14,063 nucleotides of DNA, taken from QQUK01 sp913009765 (lineage in GTDB: Bacteria; Zixibacteria; MSB-5A5; GN15; FEB-12). The notes under the pieces were generated by a model that worked only from the letters and a program-made list of their open reading frames with translations, was not told the origin of the DNA and searched no databases. Below are positions 1 through 6,648 of this stretch, one piece after another (position 1 is the first letter of the stretch; every line of letters starts with the position of its first letter). The DNA lies in NCBI GenBank assembly GCA_937900185.1, contig CALCCW010000077.1, positions 1-14,063 of the forward strand. The letters run 5' to 3'. The translations under genes were made by a program, and so were the position numbers.

Positions 1-70
1 AAAGTAGGGTAAGGATGAAGAAGAAGGAAGAGGAGAGATATAAGGGGGATTGAAGTAAAGATTTGTTTTT
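1..70. other. Read-through noise beyond the adapter, not genomic
   Basis: This is a purine-rich, low-complexity stretch directly outside the flow-cell end of an Illumina P7 adapter. Read on the minus strand, it starts with five A residues right after the adapter's last base. That is the usual appearance of sequencing past the end of a short library fragment, followed by poor-quality base calls. It holds no gene and should be removed before any analysis. Confidence 0.85.
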
Positions 71-136
71 CAAGCAGAAGACGGCATACGAGATATATCA
101 GTGTGACTGGAGTTCAGACGTGTGCTCTTCAGATCT
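71..136 (+). other. Illumina P7/TruSeq adapter with index (contamination)
   Basis: Bases 71-94 match the P7 flow-cell oligo, which starts CAAGCAGAAGACGG. Bases 95-102 (ATATCAGT) are an 8-base index, and 103-136 are the read-2 primer site ending in GATCT. Base 131 is A where the adapter has C; this mismatch lies inside the AGATCGGAAGAGC seed used by trimming programs (read on the minus strand) and may explain why it survived. The index read on the other strand is ACTGATAT, which I recall as TruSeq index 25. Translations across this stretch give known adapter-derived peptides, including the LFRS prefix that appears to extend the next gene. Confidence 0.98.
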
Positions 137-1051
137 TATTTCGCTGTTCGGAAAAAAACTATTCGTGAATATACCAAAGGACAGTTTGTATCGCTTGAGC
201 TTGGTGATTATTCGGGACGTATCAATGGAGTCATTTGGGAGCCTGATTATTTTGCTTTAACAGAGCTTGCTGAGGGCATGGTTGTCAAAATTCGCGGGCA
301 GATCGGAGAATATAACAATAAAATACAGATGACTATCAATCGGATACGTCTTGCCGAAGATGATGAATACACAATCGAAGATATTCTGCCTTTTTCCAAA
401 CAGACAAACGATGAGCGGAAAGCTCGAATTTTAGCACTGACTGAGAAAATTGAAAACAGTTATATAAAAAAACTGGTTGAACTGTTTTGGAATGATGAAG
501 AGTTCATGCGTAAGTTTTTAGAAGCTCCTGCCGGAAAATTATGGCATCATTCGTATATCGGCGGGCTTTCAGAACATTCTGCTAATGTTGCCGAACTTGC
601 TCTGCGGGTGTCGCATGGCTATGATTTTCTAAAACGGGATTATTTGATTTTTGGCGGACTGTTTCATGATATTGGAAAGATTGAAACCTATATTACAAAA
701 ACAACCATAGATTATACCGATGAAGGTCGTTTGGTTGGACATATTTGTCTTGCCGATGTCTGGATTTGTGAACGTGCAAAACTGATTGAAAATTTTCCTG
801 ATAAATTATTGATGAAACTTCGCCACATGGTTCTCTCTCATCAGGGAGAATTAGAATATGCAACTCCGGTTGTACCACAAATGCCTGAGGCGTTTGTATT
901 GTACTATTGTGATGAAATTGATTCAAAGATGGGTGCAATTGACCGTATCCGTGAAAGAAACAACGGCGTCGGATGGTCGGAATATGTTAATTTACTTGGA
1001 CGGTTTCTTTATTTTGGTGAAACTGACCCGACAAAATCTGATGAGAACTAA
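137..1051 (+). CDS. YhaM-like 3'-5' exoribonuclease (OB-fold + HD domain), 5' truncated
   Basis: This is the C-terminal 304 residues of an OB-fold/HD-domain nuclease of the YhaM family, a metal-dependent 3'-5' exonuclease of RNA and single-stranded DNA acting in the cytoplasm. Numbering from the first genomic codon at 137, residues 1-75 form the OB fold (GQFVSLELGDYSGRINGVIW, then GMVVKIRGQI). Residues about 130-265 form the HD domain: WHHSYIGGLSEHS with H137, H138 and H147, FHDIGK with H177 and D178, VGH at 202, SHQGELEY with H235, and CDEIDSK. All expected metal ligands appear present. B. subtilis YhaM is about 314 residues, so roughly 15-25 N-terminal residues are lost at the contig end. 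The open frame continues leftward to 122 only through adapter sequence. The stop codon overlaps the next start by one base (TAATG), which suggests translational coupling to the iron-exporter genes. The family call is firm; the exact substrate is inferred. Confidence 0.9.
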   Translation, partial: YFAVRKKTIREYTKGQFVSLELGDYSGRINGVIWEPDYFALTELAEGMVVKIRGQIGEYNNKIQMTINRIRLAEDDEYTIEDILPFSKQTNDERKARILALTEKIENSYIKKLVELFWNDEEFMRKFLEAPAGKLWHHSYIGGLSEHSANVAELALRVSHGYDFLKRDYLIFGGLFHDIGKIETYITKTTIDYTDEGRLVGHICLADVWICERAKLIENFPDKLLMKLRHMVLSHQGELEYATPVVPQMPEAFVLYYCDEIDSKMGAIDRIRERNNGVGWSEYVNLLGRFLYFGETDPTKSDEN

Positions 1052-1764
1052 TGGATAAGCCAATTCTTAATATTTCTCATGTCAGCAGAAATGTTGGAGA
1101 TATAAAAATTCTTTCAGATATTTCTGTCTCATTTTATCAAAACAAAATTTACGCTATTTTAGGTCCATCCGGTTCGGGAAAATCCTCATTGCTGCGTCTG
1201 CTCAACCGTCTTGATGACCCCGGTTCGGGTGAGATTATATATAATGGGAAAAATATAAATTCATATCCGGTGTGCGAGTTGAGAAAAAAAATCGGCTACC
1301 TTTTTCAAACACCATACTTGTTTGAAAAAACTCTAAAAGATAATTTTTTGTTCGTTGATAAAGAAATTTCAGACGATCAAATAGCTGCTCTGCTTGAAAA
1401 AGTACATCTCCCCCAAAAAATGCTTGATAGTTCGGTAGAAAAACTATCAGTCGGCGAAAAACAGAGAGTTGCCTTTGCAAGGCTTCTGTTGACAAAGCCT
1501 GAAATACTTCTTCTCGATGAACCAACATCAGCACTTGACCCATCGATTACAGAATCGCTGGAAAAATTTATTCAAGAAATCACACTTAAAGAAAATTTGA
1601 CTACTATTATTGTCACACATAATCCTGAACAAGCAATACGGTTTGGACAACAAGGAATTTTGCTTTCAGGTGGAAAGATTGCCGAGTCGGGCGATATAAA
1701 ATCGCTTCTTGAGAGTCCACAGTCGGATGCGGGCAAACGATATAAAGCGAGGGAGTTGTCATGA
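1051..1764 (+). CDS. fetA: ABC transporter ATP-binding protein, FetA-like iron exporter
   Basis: This is a complete ABC ATPase of 237 residues. It shows Walker A GPSGSGKSS at 38-46, the Q-loop Gln at 86, the signature LSVGEKQ at 132-138, Walker B ILLLDEP at 152-158, the D-loop SALD at 160-163 and the switch His at 190. The motifs alone would fit many importers or exporters. The assignment rests on the next gene, a clear FetB/UPF0014 permease that overlaps it by four bases. In E. coli, FetA and FetB (YbbL and YbbM) together export iron and improve survival of oxidative stress. The ATPase would sit on the cytoplasmic face and drive the permease. The start at 1051 overlaps the stop of the exoribonuclease gene, so the three genes probably form one operon. 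The promoter is not visible and may lie left of the contig. Confidence 0.88.
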   Translation: MDKPILNISHVSRNVGDIKILSDISVSFYQNKIYAILGPSGSGKSSLLRLLNRLDDPGSGEIIYNGKNINSYPVCELRKKIGYLFQTPYLFEKTLKDNFLFVDKEISDDQIAALLEKVHLPQKMLDSSVEKLSVGEKQRVAFARLLLTKPEILLLDEPTSALDPSITESLEKFIQEITLKENLTTIIVTHNPEQAIRFGQQGILLSGGKIAESGDIKSLLESPQSDAGKRYKARELS

Positions 1765-2513
1765 ACAATCCCGGTATTACAGAAGTTTTATTATCACTTA
1801 TCTTAGTTGCAATCTCAATTGCAATCAGTCGGTTTTGGAAAATTGAAGTTGAAAAAGATATAGCTATTGGTTCTATCCGTTCGTTTATTCAGCTTATTGC
1901 AGTCGGCTATGCTTTGAATTTTATTTTTGATTTAGAATCTATATGGTTGATACTCGCAACACTTGTAGTTATGTCGCTTGTCGGAGCTCAGGCAGCAATG
2001 AATAGAGTAAAAAAAATTAACTCCCCATATTTATTAATCTCTTTTTCTATTATGTTTGGTTCGTTTTTTACTATCGGATTGATGGCTGTTCTTCAGATTA
2101 TAACATTTGAAGCTCGCTATATTATACCTCTTGGTGGAATGGTAATTGGTAATTCAATGAATGCGGCGGCTCTTTCTATCAATCGTATTACATCTGATAT
2201 TCATTCAAATCGTCATGCCGTCGAGACTGCACTCTCTTTGGGGAAAAGTTGGCGAACAGCATCTTTAATGTATTTTCGCAATGCTGTTACAACCGGTATG
2301 ATTGCTATTTTAAACAATATGAAAACTGTAGGTTTAGTTGCTTTGCCGGGGGCGATGACCGGTATGATTTTAGCCGGTGCCGATCCTTTGGATGCGGTCT
2401 TACTGCAAATTATTGTTATGTATATGATTTTAATGGCAGTTGCGGTAACATCAGTAGTGGTTGTAGAACTTACAGTTCGTCAATTATTTACACCAAATCA
2501 TCAGTTGAAATAA
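1761..2513 (+). CDS. fetB: FetB-like (UPF0014) iron-export permease
   Basis: This is a 250-residue integral membrane protein of the UPF0014/FetB family, about the family's usual length. About seven hydrophobic helices can be read, including residues 7-24, 35-55, 60-78, 90-112, 118-138, 187-207 and 210-236. Family landmarks are present: an Arg-Ser-Phe-Ile-Gln stretch near 39-43 (GSIRSFIQL), PLGGMVIGNSMNAAAL near 122-137, and VGLVALPGAMTGMILAGADP near 193-212, followed by a run ending QIIVMYM. It would form the inner-membrane channel that works with the upstream ATPase to move iron out of the cytoplasm. The ATG overlaps the fetA stop (ATGA) and is preceded by GGGAG, consistent with coupled translation. 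No terminator is evident in the 130 bases that follow. Confidence 0.9.
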   Translation: MNNPGITEVLLSLILVAISIAISRFWKIEVEKDIAIGSIRSFIQLIAVGYALNFIFDLESIWLILATLVVMSLVGAQAAMNRVKKINSPYLLISFSIMFGSFFTIGLMAVLQIITFEARYIIPLGGMVIGNSMNAAALSINRITSDIHSNRHAVETALSLGKSWRTASLMYFRNAVTTGMIAILNNMKTVGLVALPGAMTGMILAGADPLDAVLLQIIVMYMILMAVAVTSVVVVELTVRQLFTPNHQLK

Positions 2514-2579
2514 CAACATGAAGTTAGTCATAACTATACAACCATCTCTGTTTTTATTAATAAATTATCACAATTAAAC

Positions 2580-2608
2580 TTGCATCTCGCATCGTAATGG
2601 TTAATAAT
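2580..2608 (+). promoter_or_regulatory. Candidate promoter for the bd-like operon
   Basis: TTGCAT at 2580-2585 is followed after 17 bases by AATAAT at 2603-2608, a plausible sigma-70-type pair 36 bases before the start codon of the cytochrome gene. The 130-base gap between fetB and that gene also suggests a new transcription unit. The same TTGCATC heptamer occurs upstream of the sigma-factor gene and the MMPL gene. The call rests on pattern matching in AT-rich DNA. Confidence 0.4.
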
Positions 2609-2643
2609 ATTTATAAATATTAACTATTTTATTGGAGCATTTT

Positions 2644-4155
2644 ATGAACTATCCATTTTGGGATATTGATATAGGATACGGCATTATCATGGCGGTGATT
2701 GCTGTAATCCATGTGTTTGTTTCACATTTTGCGATTGGCGGCGGACTATATTTAGTAATAGCCGAAACTTTCGCACGCAAAAAAAACGACCGGCTCAAAC
2801 TTCAGTTCTTAGAAAAACTGTCTAAGTTTTTTGTCCTGGTCTCAGTTGTCTTCGGTGCATTGACCGGGGTTGGTATATGGTTTATTATCGGACTTTTAAA
2901 TCCTGCCGCAACCGAAGTTCTAATTCATAACTATGTATGGGCATGGGCTGCAGAATGGACATTTTTTGTTATAGAAATTTGTGCCGCACTTCTGTATTTT
3001 TATGGATGGAAAAAACTTTCTGCCAAAAACCATATTATTATCGGATGGATCTATTTTATATCAGCATGGATGTCTCTGTTTATTATCAACGGTGTTATTA
3101 CTTATATGCTTTCCCCCGGCGATTGGATTACGACCGGATATTTCTGGGATGGGTTCTTTAATCCGACATTCTGGTCATCGCTCTGGCTTCGTACCGGAAT
3201 TTGTATAATGCTTGGCGGTGTCTATGCTTTATTTGTGGCATCACAATTAAAGCCTGATGATTTCAAAAAACGTATTGTTCGTTTCAACTCTTTTTGGGTA
3301 GCTGGTGGACTTGTGATAATGATGGCTACTCTTAGTTGGTATATTGCATCGATTCCTAAAGAGATTGTTGATGCCGCCCTTGAGGCGAAGTTGACCCCTG
3401 TTGAGGCAATGAACGCATCATATATAAATGCTTTTCTGCTTGGAATAGTTATAATAGTTTTTGGATTTATTATACCAAAAAGATACAATATTGTTGTTGG
3501 AGTTATTGCGATGGTACTTGCATTGGCTTGGTTTGGTGAATATGAATGGATGCGTGAGTCGATTCGGAAACCGTATGTTATTACAAATTATATGTACGGC
3601 AACGGTATTGATGTTGCCAATGCCGAAAAATATCAGGAGGAAGGACTGCTTGCATCTATGAAGTTTCAAACATCGGATAAATCTGCTGATTTGTTCCGAA
3701 GAGCCTGCCGGAGTTGCCACACCATTGACGGATACAAACCGCTCAAACCTGCATTTGACGGTACCGATGAAACTTTTATTGCTCAGATAATTATGGGAGC
3801 TCATGTTATTAGAGGCAACATGCCTCCCTTTGTTGGTACTGAAGATGAAGCACAGATGGTTGCATCGCATATATACAAACAAATAGATACACGTCATATT
3901 TCAGAAATTTATAATCTTGAAGGTATCGCTCTGGGTAAAAAAGTATATGATATCAGGTGCGGAAAGTGTCATGTCTTTAACGGGTACAATGACAAATCGG
4001 AGTCTCTGCTTGGTATTTCGGAAGAAGACCTTGGTGATATTTTAGATATGGCAGGAGATTTTGCCGATGAAATGCCGGACTTCAGAGGAGATGAAAAAGA
4101 GCGGAAAGCTCTTATTGAATACATTATGTCATTAAATAAAAAGGAGAGTAACTGA
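2644..4155 (+). CDS. Cytochrome bd-like subunit I (CydA-like) fused to a di-haem cytochrome c domain
   Basis: The protein has 503 residues. Residues 1-300 form about eight membrane helices that resemble CydA of cytochrome bd oxidase: His23 in helix 1 (like the high-spin haem b His19 of E. coli), Glu104 and Glu111 before a GW in helix 3 (like Glu99/Glu107), a SAW...IING helix 4, and an R-x3-RKPY motif at 304-311 in place of CydA's GRQPW. Residues 340-500 hold two c-type haem sites, CRSCH at 355-359 and CGKCH at 439-443, with possible Met ligands at 393 and 477. There is no long Q-loop and no His in the membrane part beyond 130, so the low-spin haem ligand and quinol site of canonical CydA seem absent. 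I infer that it takes electrons from a periplasmic c-type donor. I chose the ATG at 2644 because TGGAG lies six bases upstream; a TTG in frame at 2632 falls inside that ribosome-binding site. It overlaps the next gene by one base. The family is fairly sure; the electron acceptor (probably oxygen) is inferred. Confidence 0.75.
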   Translation: MNYPFWDIDIGYGIIMAVIAVIHVFVSHFAIGGGLYLVIAETFARKKNDRLKLQFLEKLSKFFVLVSVVFGALTGVGIWFIIGLLNPAATEVLIHNYVWAWAAEWTFFVIEICAALLYFYGWKKLSAKNHIIIGWIYFISAWMSLFIINGVITYMLSPGDWITTGYFWDGFFNPTFWSSLWLRTGICIMLGGVYALFVASQLKPDDFKKRIVRFNSFWVAGGLVIMMATLSWYIASIPKEIVDAALEAKLTPVEAMNASYINAFLLGIVIIVFGFIIPKRYNIVVGVIAMVLALAWFGEYEWMRESIRKPYVITNYMYGNGIDVANAEKYQEEGLLASMKFQTSDKSADLFRRACRSCHTIDGYKPLKPAFDGTDETFIAQIIMGAHVIRGNMPPFVGTEDEAQMVASHIYKQIDTRHISEIYNLEGIALGKKVYDIRCGKCHVFNGYNDKSESLLGISEEDLGDILDMAGDFADEMPDFRGDEKERKALIEYIMSLNKKESN

Positions 4156-5165
4156 TGCTTCCAGATTCAAATTTTCTTTCGGCTCCTTTATGGTTAATTG
4201 AATTTCTGCATATTGTAACTCTTGCACTGCATTTGATTGCTATGAATTTTATGTTTGGCGGAATTATAATACTTCTGTTTGGTAAATTTGATGATAAATG
4301 GAATAATCCGATTGTACAAAAATTTATTAAACTCTTCCCCAATGCAATGGCTGCCACGGTTACTATTGGTGTTGCACCTCTTTTGTTTGTACAACTTGTC
4401 TATCCCAAACAGATTTATGCAGCATCAATTATTTCAGGATGGTTTTGGTTAATGATTTTTGTCATCGCTATGATTGGGTATTATTTTCTGTATGCATTAT
4501 CATTTAAACAAACAACTGAAAGCAGACAAAAAATATATCTGTCGATTGTTTTAGCCTGTTTGCTGTATGTCTCATATATCTACTCATCAGTGTTTGCCTT
4601 AGGAGAAAAACCTGATTTATATAAACTGCTCTATGCAGAAGGGCAGGGCGGAACTATTATTAATCCCGATATAGGTTCATATATTTTCAGGTGGCTGCAC
4701 ATGATTACCGGAGCAGTGACAGTTGGCGGATTTTTTGTTGCACTCTTTGGTAAAGATAATGACTCGGCATTTAAAACCGGTAAGAATTTTTATCTTTGGG
4801 GTATGATTGCCGCTATTGTAACCGGATTGACATATATGATAGGACTTGGCGAACTTATGAAACCGTTTATGAAATCTCCGGCTATTTGGCTTGTGACTCT
4901 TTCGTTTGTGCTTTCTTTAGGGTCGCTTCATTTTCTGTTTAAAAAGAGATTTGTTTTTGCCTCAGCGATACTTTCAGTTTCTTTTGTTGCTATGGTAGTT
5001 ACCAGACATATTGTACGGAAACTGGCATTGGTTGGATATTATGACCCGTCAGAGATGACTGTCAATTCGCAATGGTCGCCGTTTTTAATATTTCTGATTT
5101 TCTTTGTGCTGGCAATTGCAACAGTCTGGTATATGCTGAGACTGTACTTTGGAAAACAGGAATAA
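4155..5165 (+). CDS. Partner membrane subunit of the bd-like complex, probable paralogue of subunit I
   Basis: The protein has 336 residues and about nine hydrophobic helices (roughly 13-42, 63-85, 93-115, 127-148, 176-199, 211-234, 242-261, 265-283 and 309-331). It has no c-type haem motif. Helix 1 has His26 followed by Phe at +6 and Gly-Gly at +9/+10, the same spacing as His23 in the upstream protein. Helix 5 reads FRWLHMITGAVTVGG with His182, very like the CydA helix that carries the low-spin haem ligand His186. After helix 8 both proteins share an R-x3-RK motif (here TRHIVRK, 283-289). I infer a second, CydA-like haem-binding subunit in place of CydB. Start and stop of the two genes overlap (TGATG), with AAGGAG eight bases upstream, so equal production is likely. 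A strong terminator follows. A generic membrane protein of unknown role is the alternative. Confidence 0.62.
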   Translation: MLPDSNFLSAPLWLIEFLHIVTLALHLIAMNFMFGGIIILLFGKFDDKWNNPIVQKFIKLFPNAMAATVTIGVAPLLFVQLVYPKQIYAASIISGWFWLMIFVIAMIGYYFLYALSFKQTTESRQKIYLSIVLACLLYVSYIYSSVFALGEKPDLYKLLYAEGQGGTIINPDIGSYIFRWLHMITGAVTVGGFFVALFGKDNDSAFKTGKNFYLWGMIAAIVTGLTYMIGLGELMKPFMKSPAIWLVTLSFVLSLGSLHFLFKKRFVFASAILSVSFVAMVVTRHIVRKLALVGYYDPSEMTVNSQWSPFLIFLIFFVLAIATVWYMLRLYFGKQE

Positions 5166-5183
5166 TCGTTATATAAGTAGATG

Positions 5184-5216
5184 GTCAAGACCCCTGTGGT
5201 CTTGACTTTTTTATTT
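5184..5216 (+). terminator. Rho-independent terminator of the bd-like operon
   Basis: A perfect 9-bp stem, GTCAAGACC / GGTCTTGAC, with a five-base loop (5184-5206) is followed directly by six T residues and more AT. It lies 19 bases after the stop codon of the partner subunit. A degenerate copy of this hairpin at 5307-5332 lacks the T-run, so the element also belongs to a small repeat family. Confidence 0.85.
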
Positions 5217-5233
5217 AAGTACCTATTAATTTT

Positions 5234-5277
5234 GTAGGGTTCTGCATCCACCTATCGGTGTTCGTTAGGAACCCTAC
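5234..5277. repeat. Palindromic intergenic repeat element
   Basis: A 9-bp inverted repeat, GTAGGGTTC (5234-5242) and GAACCCTAC (5269-5277), encloses a smaller inner hairpin, CACC-TATC-GGTG (5249-5260). AATT lies on the left flank and ACAATT on the right. It sits between two copies of the GTCAAGACC-type hairpin. The nested shape and intergenic position suggest a REP- or MITE-like dispersed repeat; no coding potential is seen. Confidence 0.55.
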
Positions 5278-5306
5278 TTACAATTGCTGACAGTTTTTTA
5301 ATTGTA

Positions 5307-5332
5307 GGTTAAGCCCCCCCGCGGTCTTGACT
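5307..5332 (+). repeat. Degenerate second copy of the 5184 hairpin
   Basis: Apart from one inserted base and a few changes in the left arm and loop, this 26-base segment repeats the terminator hairpin at 5184. The right arm GGTCTTGACT is identical, while the left arm has changed to GGTTAAGCC. There is no T-run, so it should not terminate transcription. Copying of the hairpin within 130 bases points to an element that duplicates. Confidence 0.6.
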
Positions 5333-5440
5333 ATATCTGTGATATCAGGAATCCACTTCTAACATTGCTTGTTGTATCAGCTCAGCCAAGCAGGTCGATT
5401 TTAGTAGAAAATAAAACAGTCAAGCATAAAGAAATTATTC
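5333..5440. other. Intergenic stretch with no recognisable feature
   Basis: I see no open reading frame with a ribosome-binding site, RNA gene or strong hairpin here. It completes the 343-base gap between the bd-like operon and the acetyltransferase gene. Confidence 0.5.
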
Positions 5441-5469
5441 TTGACTTATAAAAATATTTTTTGCAGAAT
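5441..5469 (+). promoter_or_regulatory. Candidate promoter for the GNAT gene
   Basis: TTGACT (5441-5446) and CAGAAT (5464-5469) are separated by 17 bases and match the sigma-70 consensus at five and four of six positions. The predicted transcript start, near 5476, falls inside the perfect palindrome that follows, and the start codon is 40 bases downstream of the -10 box. Confidence 0.45.
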
Positions 5470-5472
5470 TAA

Positions 5473-5496
5473 TTTTGTTTATAGCAATAAACAAAA
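5473..5496. promoter_or_regulatory. Perfect 10-bp palindrome before the GNAT gene (operator or 5' hairpin)
   Basis: TTTTGTTTAT and ATAAACAAAA are exact inverted repeats separated by AGCA. The palindrome ends one base before the TGGAG ribosome-binding site and covers the predicted transcription start. It could be the operator of a dimeric repressor, or an mRNA hairpin next to the ribosome-binding site. No T-run follows, so it is not a terminator. Confidence 0.55.
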
Positions 5497-5508
5497 CTGG
5501 AGACTGTC

Positions 5509-6471
5509 ATGTTTGACCAAAGTAAAATAATTATTCGTGAATCAAACCATAATGATTACCATGCTATAGCTGACATTTACAATGCAGTAGACCCAAAAAT
5601 GCCGGTAACAGCTCAAAATATTGAGGAGAGAGATGAAAAGCAAGATGATAGATGTAAACACCAACGTTGGGTTGCTATTTATAATAATCAAGTTATTGCC
5701 ACTTGCTACTATTCACAGGAAATCATTGATATTGAACCTAAAAAATTTATGGCTATGGTTTGGGTTCACCCCAATTATCAAAAGCAGGGCATTGAACAAA
5801 TTTTGTGGGAGCATGTTACAATAAACTTGTATTTACTTAACCCTAATACCATAGATACATGGTTCCGTAAAGACTGTGTTGAAATTATAAAAAAATTGGA
5901 AGAAGACGGATTCAATGAAAAATATAGAACAAGAGTATCTACTTTAGAGGTTCCTGGGTTTGATCTAACTCCATACAAAAACTTGAAATCATCTTTGCTG
6001 AAAAGGGATATAGAAATAAAAACATTATCTGAACTTGAGTCTGACCCGGATCGTGATCATAAGCTCTACGAATTAGAGTGGGAAATCACACAGGATATAC
6101 CTGGTTTAGAGGATGTCACTAAATCAGATTTTGAAACATTTGTAAAAGAATGTATTAGATCAAAACATAACAACTTAGATGGAAATTTTGTTGCTGTTCA
6201 CAACGAAGAGTTTATAGGTTTAAGTCTTCTCCAAATTAATCCTTCTGGAGATGAAGTAATTCAAAATATAACTGGGGTCAAACTTTTATACAGGCGTCAG
6301 GGAATTGCTTTAGCGTTAAAATTACAAGCTATCATATTTGCCCAAAAAAACAACATTTCCAAAATCCGAACTATAAACGATATTACCAACCTACCAATGC
6401 TTTCTCTTAACAAACGACTTGGATTTTCAAGTTCTTCTATCTGGATTCTATACCAAAAATATTATAATTGA
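5509..6471 (+). CDS. Tandem GNAT-family N-acetyltransferase
   Basis: The protein has 320 residues and two GNAT domains, as in tandem acetyltransferases such as mycothiol synthase. The C-terminal domain (about 165-320) is typical. It has an acetyl-CoA loop with YRRQGIALAL at 261-270 (R-R-x-G-x-A) and a conserved end, RTINDITNLPMLSLNKRLGF near 287-306. The N-terminal domain (about 5-150) keeps the fold pattern, including WVHPNYQKQGIEQIL at 85-99, but its loop is degenerate (Q-x-x-G-I-E instead of a second Gly or Ala). It may therefore not bind acetyl-CoA and might serve as a structural or substrate domain. The substrate is unknown. The ATG has TGGAG six bases upstream and its own candidate promoter and palindrome. 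It stands alone between repeat elements, which fits a mobile or accessory gene. Confidence 0.85.
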   Translation: MFDQSKIIIRESNHNDYHAIADIYNAVDPKMPVTAQNIEERDEKQDDRCKHQRWVAIYNNQVIATCYYSQEIIDIEPKKFMAMVWVHPNYQKQGIEQILWEHVTINLYLLNPNTIDTWFRKDCVEIIKKLEEDGFNEKYRTRVSTLEVPGFDLTPYKNLKSSLLKRDIEIKTLSELESDPDRDHKLYELEWEITQDIPGLEDVTKSDFETFVKECIRSKHNNLDGNFVAVHNEEFIGLSLLQINPSGDEVIQNITGVKLLYRRQGIALALKLQAIIFAQKNNISKIRTINDITNLPMLSLNKRLGFSSSSIWILYQKYYN

Positions 6472-6604
6472 TGCATAAATGATAGATTTTAGATGTATCG
6501 ACAAATTTGCTTATTAAGATTTTACATTATTAAAGATTTCCTATCAATTTGTAATATAACCCATTAACTGAAAACTTTTATATCTTGTCAATTTTAAAGA
6601 TGGG

Positions 6605-6635
6605 ATTGCTGCGTCCGCTTTAGCGGACTCGCAAT
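6605..6635. repeat. Hairpin repeat between convergent genes
   Basis: GTCCGCT and AGCGGAC (6613-6628) form a tight hairpin, flanked by a second inverted pair, ATTGC (6605-6609) and GCAAT (6631-6635). Its GC content is far above that of the surrounding AT-rich DNA. From memory, sequences of this ATTGC...GCAATGAC form occur as dispersed intergenic repeats in many bacterial genomes. It lies just past the 3' ends of two convergent genes but has no adjacent T-run, so it is a weak terminator candidate at best. Confidence 0.6.
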
Positions 6636-6648
6636 GACTGTATTTGAG

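Noticed and set aside
122..136. GTG start codon for the first gene
   Set aside because: These bases are adapter. The true start lies left of the contig.
63..260. Plus-strand ORF of 65 codons over the left end
   Set aside because: Most of its first 25 codons are Illumina adapter; the rest is an out-of-frame shadow of the YhaM-like gene.
2632..2643. TTG start adding four residues to the CydA-like protein
   Set aside because: The TTG is part of the TGGAG ribosome-binding site of the ATG at 2644.
3418..3897. Minus-strand ORF of 159 codons inside the cytochrome gene
   Set aside because: It lies wholly antisense to a gene with clear CxxCH motifs and membrane helices, and shows no ribosome-binding site or family motif.
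5184..5332. Possible short CRISPR array
   Set aside because: Only two imperfect hairpin copies are present, with unequal arms and no regular spacer, and no cas gene is nearby.
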